Notes: generated by a model not told the origin, from the letters alone. 15,401 bases of DNA from DATDMG01 sp036518955 (GCA_036518955.1 DATDMG010000008.1:1-15401); one strand, 5' to 3'; positions 8,758 to 15,267 are shown, counted from the first letter of the stretch. Program-made: numbers and translations.

Positions 8758-10624
8758 CAGCCTCCCGGTCGGTGAGCTGACCGTCGCGCTGACCGAGCGG
8801 GCGTTCCCGACGATCACGATGTGGAACCGGCTCGAGGGCCGGCCACGGACGCCGGACTTCACGGGCGCGCTGCGTGCCGAGGTTCGCGACGCGTTGTGGA
8901 TGCTGTGCAAGCAGTGGCAGATGGGCGAGTTCCGAGGCGGGGACGCCGGCTCCCCGGCGTTCGCGACGGTACAGTTGCAGGCCACGCCGTTGGTCGAATA
9001 TCAGCCGGGGACACATGCGGTTCGGCCGTTCGAGGCCGACATCCCGATCGAGACGAAGGTCGAACAGCTCGCGTTGCCGATGGTTCGGTCGGGACGCCCG
9101 ATCGCCCTGGACCTCCGGCTGGCCATGGGTCGCCAGTGGCTCACGCTGACCAAGGGCATCGGGTCCTACCGTGCGGCGTTCATCGCGGCGTATCCGATTC
9201 GGGAGCCCGATCCGGCGGCGAGGGCGGATGCGGACGTCTGCGCGCATCCCGAGGAATGGCAGGCGTTCGCGGCGGTCGCGGGACGTGCCATGGACGGTGC
9301 GTCGCTGTACGCGTACCTGACTGCGGATCCGGCGCACCACGCGTACGACGGCATCGTCGGCGTGTCCGGCGCTGATCAGGCGGCGCTGGACGACCGGGCG
9401 GCGGTGTTCGTGGCCTGGTTCCGGCGCCAGTTCGCGCAGCCCACGGCTGATGAGGACGCTTGGGATCCGGCGCGGTGGGAGTACTCGTTCGCGGCTGCCG
9501 CGCCCGCGCCTGGCGGCGGCACTGGCGCTGGCACTGGCACCGAACTGGTCTACGAGGCCGACGCGTATCACCAGGGGCGCCTGGACTGGTACAGCCTGGA
9601 CCTGGCGCAGGCGACCTCCTTGCCGTTGCCAGGCCCGGCCACCGGCGGCACCCCCGCTCCGGTCGCCACTGCACCCGCGCCGACCGTCGCCACGACCATC
9701 CCGGTCCCGGTCACCTTCGCCGGAATGCCGAACACCCGTTGGTGGGCGTTCGAGGACCACGCGACCGACTTCGGCGACGTCGACGCGGCCACCACCGACC
9801 TCGCCAAACTGCTGTATCTGGAATTCGCCCTCGTCTACAGCAACGACTGGTTCGTCATCCCCCAGCACATCCCCTCGGCCGCCGTGGCCCTGATCGACGG
9901 CCTCGCCGTCACCGACGTCTTCGGCCGCCGGTATCTCGTCGAGCAGGCCGGTCACACACCCGCCGACCACGGAGGCCGGTGGCGCATGTTCGAACTCGGC
10001 GGCGACGTCCCCCAGGCCGGACTGCCGCTGCTGCCGATCAGCGCCAAGGTCCAGGACGGACCCGACCTCGAAGAGGTGTGGCTGGTCCGTGACGAGGTCG
10101 CGAACATGGTATGGGGCGTGGAGAAGACCGTACCGACGGCCACCAACTGCCCCAAGGCCGGGCAAGAGGCCGCCCGCGAGTTGCGCGACTACTTGCAGAC
10201 ACTGGTCGCCCCGACGCCGGTCCCACCCGCGCCGGTCCCGTCTGCGACGGCGACCCCGCCTCGCTATCAGGTCATGACCGAGGTGCCGGAGAACTGGATC
10301 CCGTTCCTGCCGGTCCACGTCCCCGGCTCCAACCGGGCCATCCAACTCCAGCGAGCAGCACTCCCGCGCATCCTGGAAGGCGACCCGCTGCCGCCAGTCA
10401 AGGTCCAGCCGAAGACCGCCCTGCTCCGGGTCGGGCTCGACGCCGTGCCGCCGCGCGCGTATTTCGTCCACGAGGAGGAAGTCCCGCGCGCCGGGGTGCA
10501 GCTGACGAGGCGATACCAACGCACCCGCTGGACCGACGGCAAGGTCTACACGTGGCTGCGCGTCGTGCGCCGGACCGGACGCGGGGAGGGCAGCAGCGGT
10601 CTGGCCTTCGACCAGTTGATGTGA
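8750..10624 (+). CDS. Uncharacterised modular protein (624 aa), third member of the large-protein operon
   Basis: The ATG at 8750 lies inside the end of the previous gene (stop 8755-8757), with GGAAGGG seven bases upstream. The N-terminus carries a dense conserved-looking block, including TMWNRLEGRPR and LWMLCKQWQMGEFRGGDAGS (within residues 24-70). A second block is NTRWWAFEDHATDFGDVD through YLVEQAG (328-401). A third is ENWIPFLPVHVPGSN to FVHEEEVPRAGVQ, and the end is RTGRGEGSSGLAFDQLM. Low-complexity linkers lie near residues 249-265 (Ala/Gly/Thr), 291-321 (Pro/Ala/Thr) and 487-503 (Pro/Ala/Thr), suggesting four globular modules. There is no signal peptide, membrane helix or catalytic motif that I recognise. 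From memory, the WMLxxQWQxGEFxGxDAGS pattern occurs in hypothetical proteins of several phyla. The role is unknown; coupling to the two larger genes suggests a shared complex. This is the last gene of the unit. Confidence 0.93.
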   Translation: MSSSLPVGELTVALTERAFPTITMWNRLEGRPRTPDFTGALRAEVRDALWMLCKQWQMGEFRGGDAGSPAFATVQLQATPLVEYQPGTHAVRPFEADIPIETKVEQLALPMVRSGRPIALDLRLAMGRQWLTLTKGIGSYRAAFIAAYPIREPDPAARADADVCAHPEEWQAFAAVAGRAMDGASLYAYLTADPAHHAYDGIVGVSGADQAALDDRAAVFVAWFRRQFAQPTADEDAWDPARWEYSFAAAAPAPGGGTGAGTGTELVYEADAYHQGRLDWYSLDLAQATSLPLPGPATGGTPAPVATAPAPTVATTIPVPVTFAGMPNTRWWAFEDHATDFGDVDAATTDLAKLLYLEFALVYSNDWFVIPQHIPSAAVALIDGLAVTDVFGRRYLVEQAGHTPADHGGRWRMFELGGDVPQAGLPLLPISAKVQDGPDLEEVWLVRDEVANMVWGVEKTVPTATNCPKAGQEAARELRDYLQTLVAPTPVPPAPVPSATATPPRYQVMTEVPENWIPFLPVHVPGSNRAIQLQRAALPRILEGDPLPPVKVQPKTALLRVGLDAVPPRAYFVHEEEVPRAGVQLTRRYQRTRWTDGKVYTWLRVVRRTGRGEGSSGLAFDQLM

Positions 10625-10666
10625 CTCGAGCTGATCCAGGGCTCGCCGCGGGCCGGGAGGGGAACC

Positions 10667-10942
10667 TTGTGCTCGAACCACACCACCGGGAGCAGACGTG
10701 TCGTGGTCGGCACCGGTGTCTTGAGGTCGGCGGTTGCGCTCGGCTTGAGTAGCTGTTCCGACGACGGGCACTCAATCGCCCCAAAACCCAGCGGGCAGGC
10801 CACCGGGACCCCAACGGGAACCGGGGTTCCCGTCGCCGCCACCGGAACCGCCTCCGGTCCCACGCTGGCGGCGACGCCGACGACCTCGTCGTTCGTAACC
10901 GACCCGGCCACCACGCTCGCCGCTGGCCTCAACTCACCCTGA
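10667..10942 (+). CDS. Possible short lipoprotein or 5' fragment of a lipoprotein gene (91 aa)
   Basis: The candidate starts at TTG 10667, four bases after a GGGAGGGG stretch, and lies 42 bases after the 624-residue gene. Residues about 10-30 read as a lipoprotein signal: two Arg, a hydrophobic run (VVVGTGVL, then SAVALG) and LSSC, which fits the lipobox pattern. An Asp-Asp pair follows, then about 60 residues of Thr/Pro/Gly/Ala linker. The frame then stops with no folded domain, right where the neighbouring chemoreceptor remnant begins on the other strand. I infer a lipoprotein gene cut off by rearrangement, though it could be an intact small lipoprotein or chance. The Arg in the middle of the hydrophobic run is unfavourable for a signal peptide. 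Confidence 0.35.
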   Translation: MCSNHTTGSRRVVVGTGVLRSAVALGLSSCSDDGHSIAPKPSGQATGTPTGTGVPVAATGTASGPTLAATPTTSSFVTDPATTLAAGLNSP

Positions 10943-10949
10943 CAGACAG

Positions 10950-11571
10950 GGCTGGTCGCACGGGTCGCCCGGCCGGGAAGAGTCATCGCGTGCCCGTCGA
11001 GCTCCAGCTGCAGCGTCACCGACGCGCCGGTCGGCAACCCGACATGCGCCAGGGTCTCGCACCCTGCCCCTGACTCGCTGAGGTCCGTCAGCTGGGCCGG
11101 TACCTGGCGGCCCTCGGCGACCAGCACCGCCTCGACGTCGACCGTGATCCGCTCCGTGGCGCGTCGCTCGAGGCGCCCAGTGATGTCGGTGAGGTGGTCC
11201 ATCCGGGCCGCGGCGGCACTGACGATGCGTTCGAGTTCCGTAACGACCTCCAGCTGCAGAGTGGTCACGGAGGTCACGCCGGCCGCGGCGTCGTCGATAC
11301 CGGCCACGTTCGCCGCCATAGAGGCGATCGCCGAGGCGACGGCGTCGGCTTCCTTGCCGAGCAGCTCGACTGTGGCGCTGATTTCACCGGTCGAGCGGGC
11401 GGTCTCGGTCGCCAGGGACTTGACCTCCTCGGCGACGACGTTGAACCCGCGACCAGCCTCCCCGGCGCGCGCGGCCTCGATAGTGGCGTTGAGCGCGAGC
11501 AGGTTCGTCTGGGCCGCGACTGAGGCGATCATGTCGGCGATGCCGCTGGATAGGCGCGACCGGAGGCGCAA
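10950..11571 (-). pseudogene. Remnant of a methyl-accepting chemotaxis protein with a PilZ domain
   Basis: The frame opens at TTG 11571 just below an in-frame TGA and enters directly into the conserved tip of a chemoreceptor signalling domain: AAQTNLLALNATIEAARAGE, then GRGFNVVAEEVKSLA (residues about 18-54). Helical coil follows to about residue 130, then a PilZ-like domain with RRATER (RxxxR, residues 137-141) and DLSESG (DxSxxG, 163-168), both parts of the c-di-GMP-binding signature. Recognisable similarity fades near residue 205; the frame continues to 10546 only as unrelated sequence overlapping the lipoprotein-like ORF. Ligand-binding, membrane and HAMP segments and the first half of the signalling hairpin are absent, and there is no ribosome binding site, so this is a fragment cut at both ends. 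An expressed soluble piece is possible but less likely. The full gene would have linked chemotaxis signalling to c-di-GMP. Confidence 0.75.
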
Positions 11572-11576
11572 GGAAC

Positions 11577-12045
11577 TACATCACACAGGAGGTGCGCCGC
11601 GTCGTACTGAGCCGCAGCAGGCGCCAAGTCCGCCGTCCCGCTAACCTTAACGAGAACGTCTGGGAGCGATGCGCTCGGCCGGGCGAGGAGTATGCATTGC
11701 TCGACAATGAATCGATGGAAGCCCGCACGCGTAGCGTGCCGATGTCCTTGCGGAACTCAGGTTCCGCACGAAGCGAGAGTCTACTCGAACGCGAGTCATG
11801 CAGGCTGGCGACACTGCGGACCGGGCTGATCCCGATCGCATCGTTTCGATGATGCCTATCTCGCCGCGCTCTTGTGATCAATCTTCCGATGATCTACGCT
11901 ACGCCCGATCGATGGGATTGCCACGGGCAGAACGGCTTGTGGCCCCTCACCGCTGGGGCATATCGGAAAGGTGCAAGTCGGGATGCCGCCGTGCAGCGGG
12001 TGCGCACAGGCGGTCTCGACGCCCAAGGAGGCTCCGGCCGAACGC
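11577..12045. other. Gene-poor gap with several short stem-loops
   Basis: No reading frame here resembles a protein I know; the short frames on either strand are Arg/Ser-rich and overlap one another. Base composition is less GC-extreme than in the flanking genes in places (for example around 11640-11720). Perfect short inverted repeats are clustered in the first half. It may be decayed sequence continuing from the chemoreceptor remnant, or may hold an untranslated RNA; neither is shown. Confidence 0.5.
11664..11851. repeat. Cluster of five short perfect stem-loops
   Basis: Perfect inverted repeats with 3-4 base loops lie at 11664-11676 (GAGCG/CGCTC), 11725-11739 (GCACGC/GCGTGC), 11749-11768 (TGCGGAAC/GTTCCGCA), 11783-11796 (ACTCG/CGAGT) and 11839-11851 (CATCG/CGATG). 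The 8-base-pair one is the strongest; 5-base-pair stems arise often by chance in GC-rich DNA. The regular succession may reflect a folded RNA or nothing. Confidence 0.4.
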
Positions 12046-12075
12046 GAGGGGATCTCCGACATCGGAGATCCCCTC
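12046..12075 (-). terminator. Strong hairpin, probable terminator of the propeller gene
   Basis: Two 14-base arms are perfectly complementary with only two bases between them (GAGGGGATCTCCGA / TCGGAGATCCCCTC). As RNA this gives a stem of about 13 pairs with a 4-base loop. It lies 67 bases past the stop of the minus-strand propeller gene, as expected for a transcription end. No T-run follows on either strand, as in many actinobacterial terminators. Because it is symmetric it could also act on the plus strand or be a dyad protein-binding site. Confidence 0.6.
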
Positions 12076-12142
12076 AGCGCATCACCCCGGTGTCTTCTTC
12101 GCAGCCACAGCGGAACGTCAGCCCGCGGTATGAGGCAGCTCG

Positions 12143-12994
12143 CTACAAGCTAGCCAAGGCCGGGTTGTCGCTGGTGTGGCCGAGGACGGGCTGCTCGTCT
12201 GACCAATGGATGCCGTCGACGCTGGAGCTAATGAGCATCTCGTTGTCGGTGGAGCCTTTCCAGACGCGGAACAGCCGGCCGCCGGGGCCGGTGGTCAAGG
12301 CGGGGGCGTGGCTGGTCAGGCCGGGCACCTGGATCTCGGGGGTCCAGTGGATGCCGTCGGTGCTGGAGCTGAGGAACATGCGGGCGTCACCACCGGCGCC
12401 TTTCCACACCCGGAACAGGTTGCCGCCCGGCCCGGTGGCCAACGCTGGTCCGTGGCTGGTCAGTCCACCGATCTCGATTTCGACCGTCCAGATCGCGCCG
12501 TCGTCGCTGAGGCTGAGGAACATGCGGGCGTCACCACCGGCGCCTTTCCACACCCGGAACAGGTTGCCGCCCGGCCCCGCGGACAACGCTGGTCCGTGGC
12601 TGGTTCCGCCCTGCAGGGTCTGGGGGTCGGACCAGGTGTTTCCGTCGGGGCTTCCGCTGATGAACATCCGGGTGTCGTCGCCGGCTCCTTTCCATAGTCG
12701 GTGCAGCCTGCCCGACTGGGCGGCAAGTGCAGGCCCGTGGCTGGTCAACCCCGGGACCTGTCGCTCGTCGGTCCAGGTGGTGCCGTTGGTGCTCGCGCTG
12801 TGGAACATGCGGGCATCGGTGCCCTCGCCCTTCCACGCGCGGTGAAGCATGGCGCCGGGGCCCACGGCCAGACTCGGCGCGTGACTGGTCTTGCCGCCCA
12901 AGGGCGGCTCGCTGGACCAGATCACGCCGTCCGTGCTGGAGCTGTGGAACATTCGGGTGTCCCCGCCCTCACCCTTCCATATTCTGTGCAGCAT
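12143..12994 (-). CDS. Six-bladed beta-propeller repeat protein (283 aa)
   Basis: The protein is six repeats of 47-48 residues starting at about residues 2, 50, 97, 145, 193 and 241. Each has the form L-[HF]-R-x-W-K-G, D-x-R-M-[FL] (NEML in the last), a loop [DN]-G-x-x-W like a shifted sialidase Asp-box, and TSxxPAL. The N-terminus starts inside a blade and the C-terminus ends at TSDNPALASL, so the ends would complement each other and close a six-bladed ring. There is no signal peptide, membrane helix or added catalytic domain. Such propellers commonly bind sugars or proteins; which applies is not visible. The start is ATG 12994 with GGAGG and GGGG stretches upstream; the frame ends at 12143. 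The gene lies downstream of the caspase gene on the same strand after a 475-base gap, so it probably has its own promoter. Blades 4 and 5 are almost identical at DNA level. Confidence 0.9.
   Translation of the reverse strand: MLHRIWKGEGGDTRMFHSSSTDGVIWSSEPPLGGKTSHAPSLAVGPGAMLHRAWKGEGTDARMFHSASTNGTTWTDERQVPGLTSHGPALAAQSGRLHRLWKGAGDDTRMFISGSPDGNTWSDPQTLQGGTSHGPALSAGPGGNLFRVWKGAGGDARMFLSLSDDGAIWTVEIEIGGLTSHGPALATGPGGNLFRVWKGAGGDARMFLSSSTDGIHWTPEIQVPGLTSHAPALTTGPGGRLFRVWKGSTDNEMLISSSVDGIHWSDEQPVLGHTSDNPALASL
12368..12577. repeat. Direct DNA repeat: 66 identical bases, 144 bases apart
   Basis: Positions 12368-12433 and 12512-12577 are identical over 66 bases, and similarity continues with few mismatches to the GGCTGGT near the end of each unit. 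The offset of 144 bases equals one 48-codon blade. The identity includes third codon positions, so this is recent duplication or gene conversion of a blade, not only protein-level selection. Confidence 0.9.
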
Positions 12995-12999
12995 CGTAT

Positions 13000-13009
13000 C
13001 CCCGCCTCC
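13000..13009 (-). promoter_or_regulatory. Ribosome binding site region of the propeller gene
   Basis: Read on the minus strand, GGAGGCGGGG ends 5 bases before ATG 12994 (GGAGG itself ends 10 bases before). It is the only strong purine-rich site near the start and supports the choice of that ATG, which places the N-terminus inside the first blade. Confidence 0.5.
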
Positions 13010-13183
13010 GCTCTGGTTCCTTGTCCCCTTGGGGTTTTCGTTCCGAGCTGTGTTTGTTGGTTCCGGTGGTTCTTGCCGGGCAACTACATTCGCCGCCGCA
13101 GCATCCCCGAAGTACGGCCGCCTCGCGTCTCAGCCGCTACTCTCAGCCAGGTGTGGATTGAACGAATGGCTTCACTTCAATGC

Positions 13184-13214
13184 CCAAGGCATCGGACTTA
13201 ATCTGGTGCCTTGG
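13184..13214. repeat. Weak hairpin (CCAAGGCA / TGCCTTGG)
   Basis: Eight-base arms at 13184-13191 and 13207-13214 are separated by 15 bases. It lies about 255 bases past the caspase stop and could end that transcript, but the loop is long and there is no T-run, so it may be chance. Confidence 0.25.
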
Positions 13215-13501
13215 TGAAGCAGAGGCGTCGCGAAGGCACCCTGATACTCACCATGCCACTCCGGTTCGCCCAGGAGATCGCGCACGCGCGGCGAGTCGAT
13301 GGCTGGTACACCGCGACGGTCATCGAGGCGGATCCCGAGGCCGCGCGGCCCCGGATGGCCAGCGAATACGTTGCCGGGGACACCCTCGGGGGCGCATTCG
13401 GCCCTGGACTCCGCGAGCAGCGCTCGGGCGGGCGTCCCGGTAGTCGGGTCGGCCGCCCCTCGGCGACGTTCATCGTGTCTGGTTGTTGGTGCGCAGCATG
13501 A
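13211..13501 (+). CDS. Doubtful small ORF convergent with the caspase gene (96 aa)
   Basis: It starts with TTG (13211) or GTG (13214) without a good ribosome binding site. Over about 65 codons the third positions are strongly G/C and the peptide looks protein-like (for example FAQEIAHARRVDGWYTATVI), with no membrane segment. After about residue 66 it becomes Arg/Gly/Ser-rich, and its last 32 bases overlap the 3' end of the caspase gene on the other strand. I recognise no family. It may be a small hypothetical gene, the fragment of a lost one, or a chance frame; the gap it fills is otherwise empty. Confidence 0.25.
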   Translation: MVKQRRREGTLILTMPLRFAQEIAHARRVDGWYTATVIEADPEAARPRMASEYVAGDTLGGAFGPGLREQRSGGRPGSRVGRPSATFIVSGCWCAA

Positions 13502-15254
13502 GGCCATGCACGTCCGTGCCGCCCCTGACCAGGATGAGGATGCCGTCCACGAGGCCCCAGATCCACCCGCCCGCACCTGCCACCGGGTAGATGGTGGCGA
13601 CGGTCGCCAGGATCTGTGCCAGGGCGAGGCGTGTGTGTCCCGTGTAGAACCGGCCCATCCCCAGCGCGCCCAAGCAGATCTGGAGCAGGCCTGCCACGAC
13701 ACGGCGTTTCTCGGACAGTGGGCGGTCCTGGGTCTCGATCTGCTGGCGCTGCGGATGCACGAGGGGCCGGCCTGGCGGCGTGACGCGCTGCCGGTCGCTG
13801 TCGGCGCCGTGCAACGCGGAGACGGCCTTGGAGTGAGAATCGGCGTGCAAGGACGCCTTCGGCACGGCGGATACGGGGCTGGCGGCCAGCGCTTCGGTGG
13901 CTGCGGCGCTGACCGAGCGGCTGTCGTCCTGGGCGAGGTCCTGCAGGCTGAGCCGAGCGGCGAGCGCAAGGCCGGCGTGTCGGCTGCTGAGCAGGCTGGT
14001 CAACTCCTCGACCGCGCCGAGACGAATCCGCGCAAGGGGATGGTCGATGGCCGCGTGCAATTCGCCGGGAAGTTGTGCCGGGGTGGTGACCGGTCTAGCG
14101 CGGCGCGCCAGGTAGATGTCTCCCTGCACTCCGAAGACCCACTTTCCAGGCGTCTGGTTGGGAGTTGCCTGGCGGACCTTGTCGTAGACGTAGTCATAGA
14201 GTTCGTCGAGCGCGACCTGACCGTCCTGGTCTCGATCCGCCTCCCCTGTCTGCAGTCCTTCCACGAGCGCGCGAGTGAATAGCGACGGTGCTTGCTCGGC
14301 CGCGCTGGCGAGTCGATCGCCCTCGAACGCATACTGAACCGAGGTGGATGCCGTGATCACTGCACGTCCATGTCCACCACCGAACTGCTCCTCGACGTTC
14401 AGGCCGACCCCCGCTCGGGCGGTCAAGCCACGCTCGAAGGCGCCTGCATAGCAGCAGTCGAGCAGCAGCACGATCCGCCGCGATCGACTGCGGTTCATCC
14501 TGCGGTTCACGAACTCTGCCGGGATCGCGGTCGCGCCGAGCCGACTGAGTTTCGTGTTGGCGGCGGCGAAGTGTAATTCGCCGGACTCATCTTTCACGCC
14601 GTGTCCGGAAAAGTGCATGAGGAGCAGGTCGTCCGGGCTGCGGTCCACGAAGAAGTCCTCGACAGCCTCGCACAGTTCGTAGGAAGGCGCATCGGTCAAC
14701 GTCCGGACGTCAAAGCCACCGATGTTGGGATCTCCGAGGACCTTCGCGAGGGCCTCGGCGTCATGCAGTGGAGCCCGCAGTTGTCCCAGCCCCGGATCCT
14801 GGTATTTCCGATTCGCAATGATCAGGGCGCTTCGGACGCCGGTGGTTGAAGTGTGGACGGCCGGGGACGTCGACGCGGCGGTCGCGGCGCGGCGTTGCAG
14901 CCACTGGTCGGCCAGCCGTTGTCTCTCCTTGGACGGCAACCCGGACAGTTCCAGAACGTCGCCGTCGACCGTGAGCCTGACGGTTCGCTGCGGTCGGTGG
15001 CTCAACCACGCCGTGACCGCGTTGATGATCGCGGCGAGCACCTGAGACTGCGCTACGGACACGATCAGGGTGCCCAGCGCCACCGTTTCGGCCGCGCGGG
15101 CGCCCAGCGGTGGCCGTTCGGCGACCTGATCCACCGCGGCGACGTCCAGGTTCAACAACTCTTGGCGGAGACCATTCGTGAACCGGGCGAGCTCTTCCGG
15201 ATCTCCCTCGCCATCGACCTGGAGTACAAGCCGTGTCACCCCATCTACCACCAC
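13470..15254 (-). CDS. EACC1-caspase-TM2 protein (peptidase C14 family), putative membrane-tethered conflict effector (594 aa)
   Basis: Residues about 6-123 match the EACC1 domain (effector-associated constant component) that precedes effectors in actinobacterial conflict systems: VDGEGDPEEL, a central hydrophobic helix, then TVRLTVDGDV. Residues about 140-385 are a caspase domain: RSALIIANRKYQ, then HFSGHG with the catalytic His at 218 and LLLDCCYAGAF with the nucleophile at Cys268. Residues 340-351 form an EF-hand-type loop (DRDQDGQVALDE). Residues about 393-458 are helical and HEAT-like (RLGAVEELTSLL). After a polar linker, about 513-585 is a TM2-type domain with two hydrophobic helices around GRFYTGH. 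The caspase would thus sit on the cytosolic face of the membrane, with EACC1 free to meet a sensor. Family knowledge points to Arg/Lys-specific proteolysis in cell suicide or defence; substrate and trigger are not visible. The start is GTG 15254 with AAGGGGG six bases upstream. Both catalytic residues are present, so it looks active. Confidence 0.92.
   Translation of the reverse strand: MVVDGVTRLVLQVDGEGDPEELARFTNGLRQELLNLDVAAVDQVAERPPLGARAAETVALGTLIVSVAQSQVLAAIINAVTAWLSHRPQRTVRLTVDGDVLELSGLPSKERQRLADQWLQRRAATAASTSPAVHTSTTGVRSALIIANRKYQDPGLGQLRAPLHDAEALAKVLGDPNIGGFDVRTLTDAPSYELCEAVEDFFVDRSPDDLLLMHFSGHGVKDESGELHFAAANTKLSRLGATAIPAEFVNRRMNRSRSRRIVLLLDCCYAGAFERGLTARAGVGLNVEEQFGGGHGRAVITASTSVQYAFEGDRLASAAEQAPSLFTRALVEGLQTGEADRDQDGQVALDELYDYVYDKVRQATPNQTPGKWVFGVQGDIYLARRARPVTTPAQLPGELHAAIDHPLARIRLGAVEELTSLLSSRHAGLALAARLSLQDLAQDDSRSVSAAATEALAASPVSAVPKASLHADSHSKAVSALHGADSDRQRVTPPGRPLVHPQRQQIETQDRPLSEKRRVVAGLLQICLGALGMGRFYTGHTRLALAQILATVATIYPVAGAGGWIWGLVDGILILVRGGTDVHGLMLRTNNQTR
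14202..14237 (-). other. EF-hand-like calcium loop within the caspase protein (residues 340-351)
   Basis: The twelve residues DRDQDGQVALDE place Asp at positions 1, 3 and 5, Gly at 6 and Glu at 12, the canonical calcium-loop pattern. A helix-like ELYDYVYDKV follows. The loop lies in the C-terminal part of the caspase domain. Confidence 0.6.
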
Positions 15255-15260
15255 TGTTGG

Positions 15261-15267
15261 CCCCCTT
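15261..15267 (-). promoter_or_regulatory. Ribosome binding site of the caspase gene
   Basis: On the minus strand AAGGGGG lies 6 bases before GTG 15254 (9 before a second GTG at 15251). It supports a GTG start there. In the 134 bases upstream (15268-15401) I found no convincing promoter and no gene. Confidence 0.5.

Larger units (their letters stand above)
12995..13469. other. Gap between caspase and propeller genes
   Basis: The stretch contains the presumed promoter and leader of the propeller gene, an 8-base-pair inverted repeat at 13184-13214, and one doubtful plus-strand ORF described separately. I found no convincing -10/-35 pair on the minus strand and no transposon ends. Confidence 0.5.

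Noticed and set aside
1..10624. Assignment of the giant-protein set to a contractile injection system or phage tail
   Set aside because: No sheath, tube, baseplate, spike or AAA+ ATPase signature is visible in the window; the link would be guesswork.
10627..10645. Possible terminator after the 624-residue gene (CGAGC/GCTCG)
   Set aside because: Only five pairs around a nine-base loop and no T-run; too weak to call.
8705..10771. 688-codon open frame antisense to the 624-residue gene
   Set aside because: Its product is Arg/Gly/Val/Asp-biased without any motif, and the plus-strand frame has the recognisable conserved blocks.
11576..11881. Overlapping short frames on both strands in the gene-poor gap
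   Set aside because: Arg/Ser-rich products without motif or ribosome binding site; they overlap one another on opposite strands.
12206..12697. Second repetitive plus-strand frame across the propeller gene
   Set aside because: It is another shadow of the same DNA repeats with no fold-like pattern.
11874..12845. 323-codon plus-strand frame with internal repeats
   Set aside because: The repeats are the antisense image of the propeller blades; the minus-strand frame gives the coherent WKG and DGxxW pattern.
11577..13469. Insertion sequence, integrase, tRNA, CRISPR array or attachment site in the gaps
   Set aside because: No transposase or recombinase motif, no cloverleaf, no regularly spaced short repeats and no paired terminal repeats were found.
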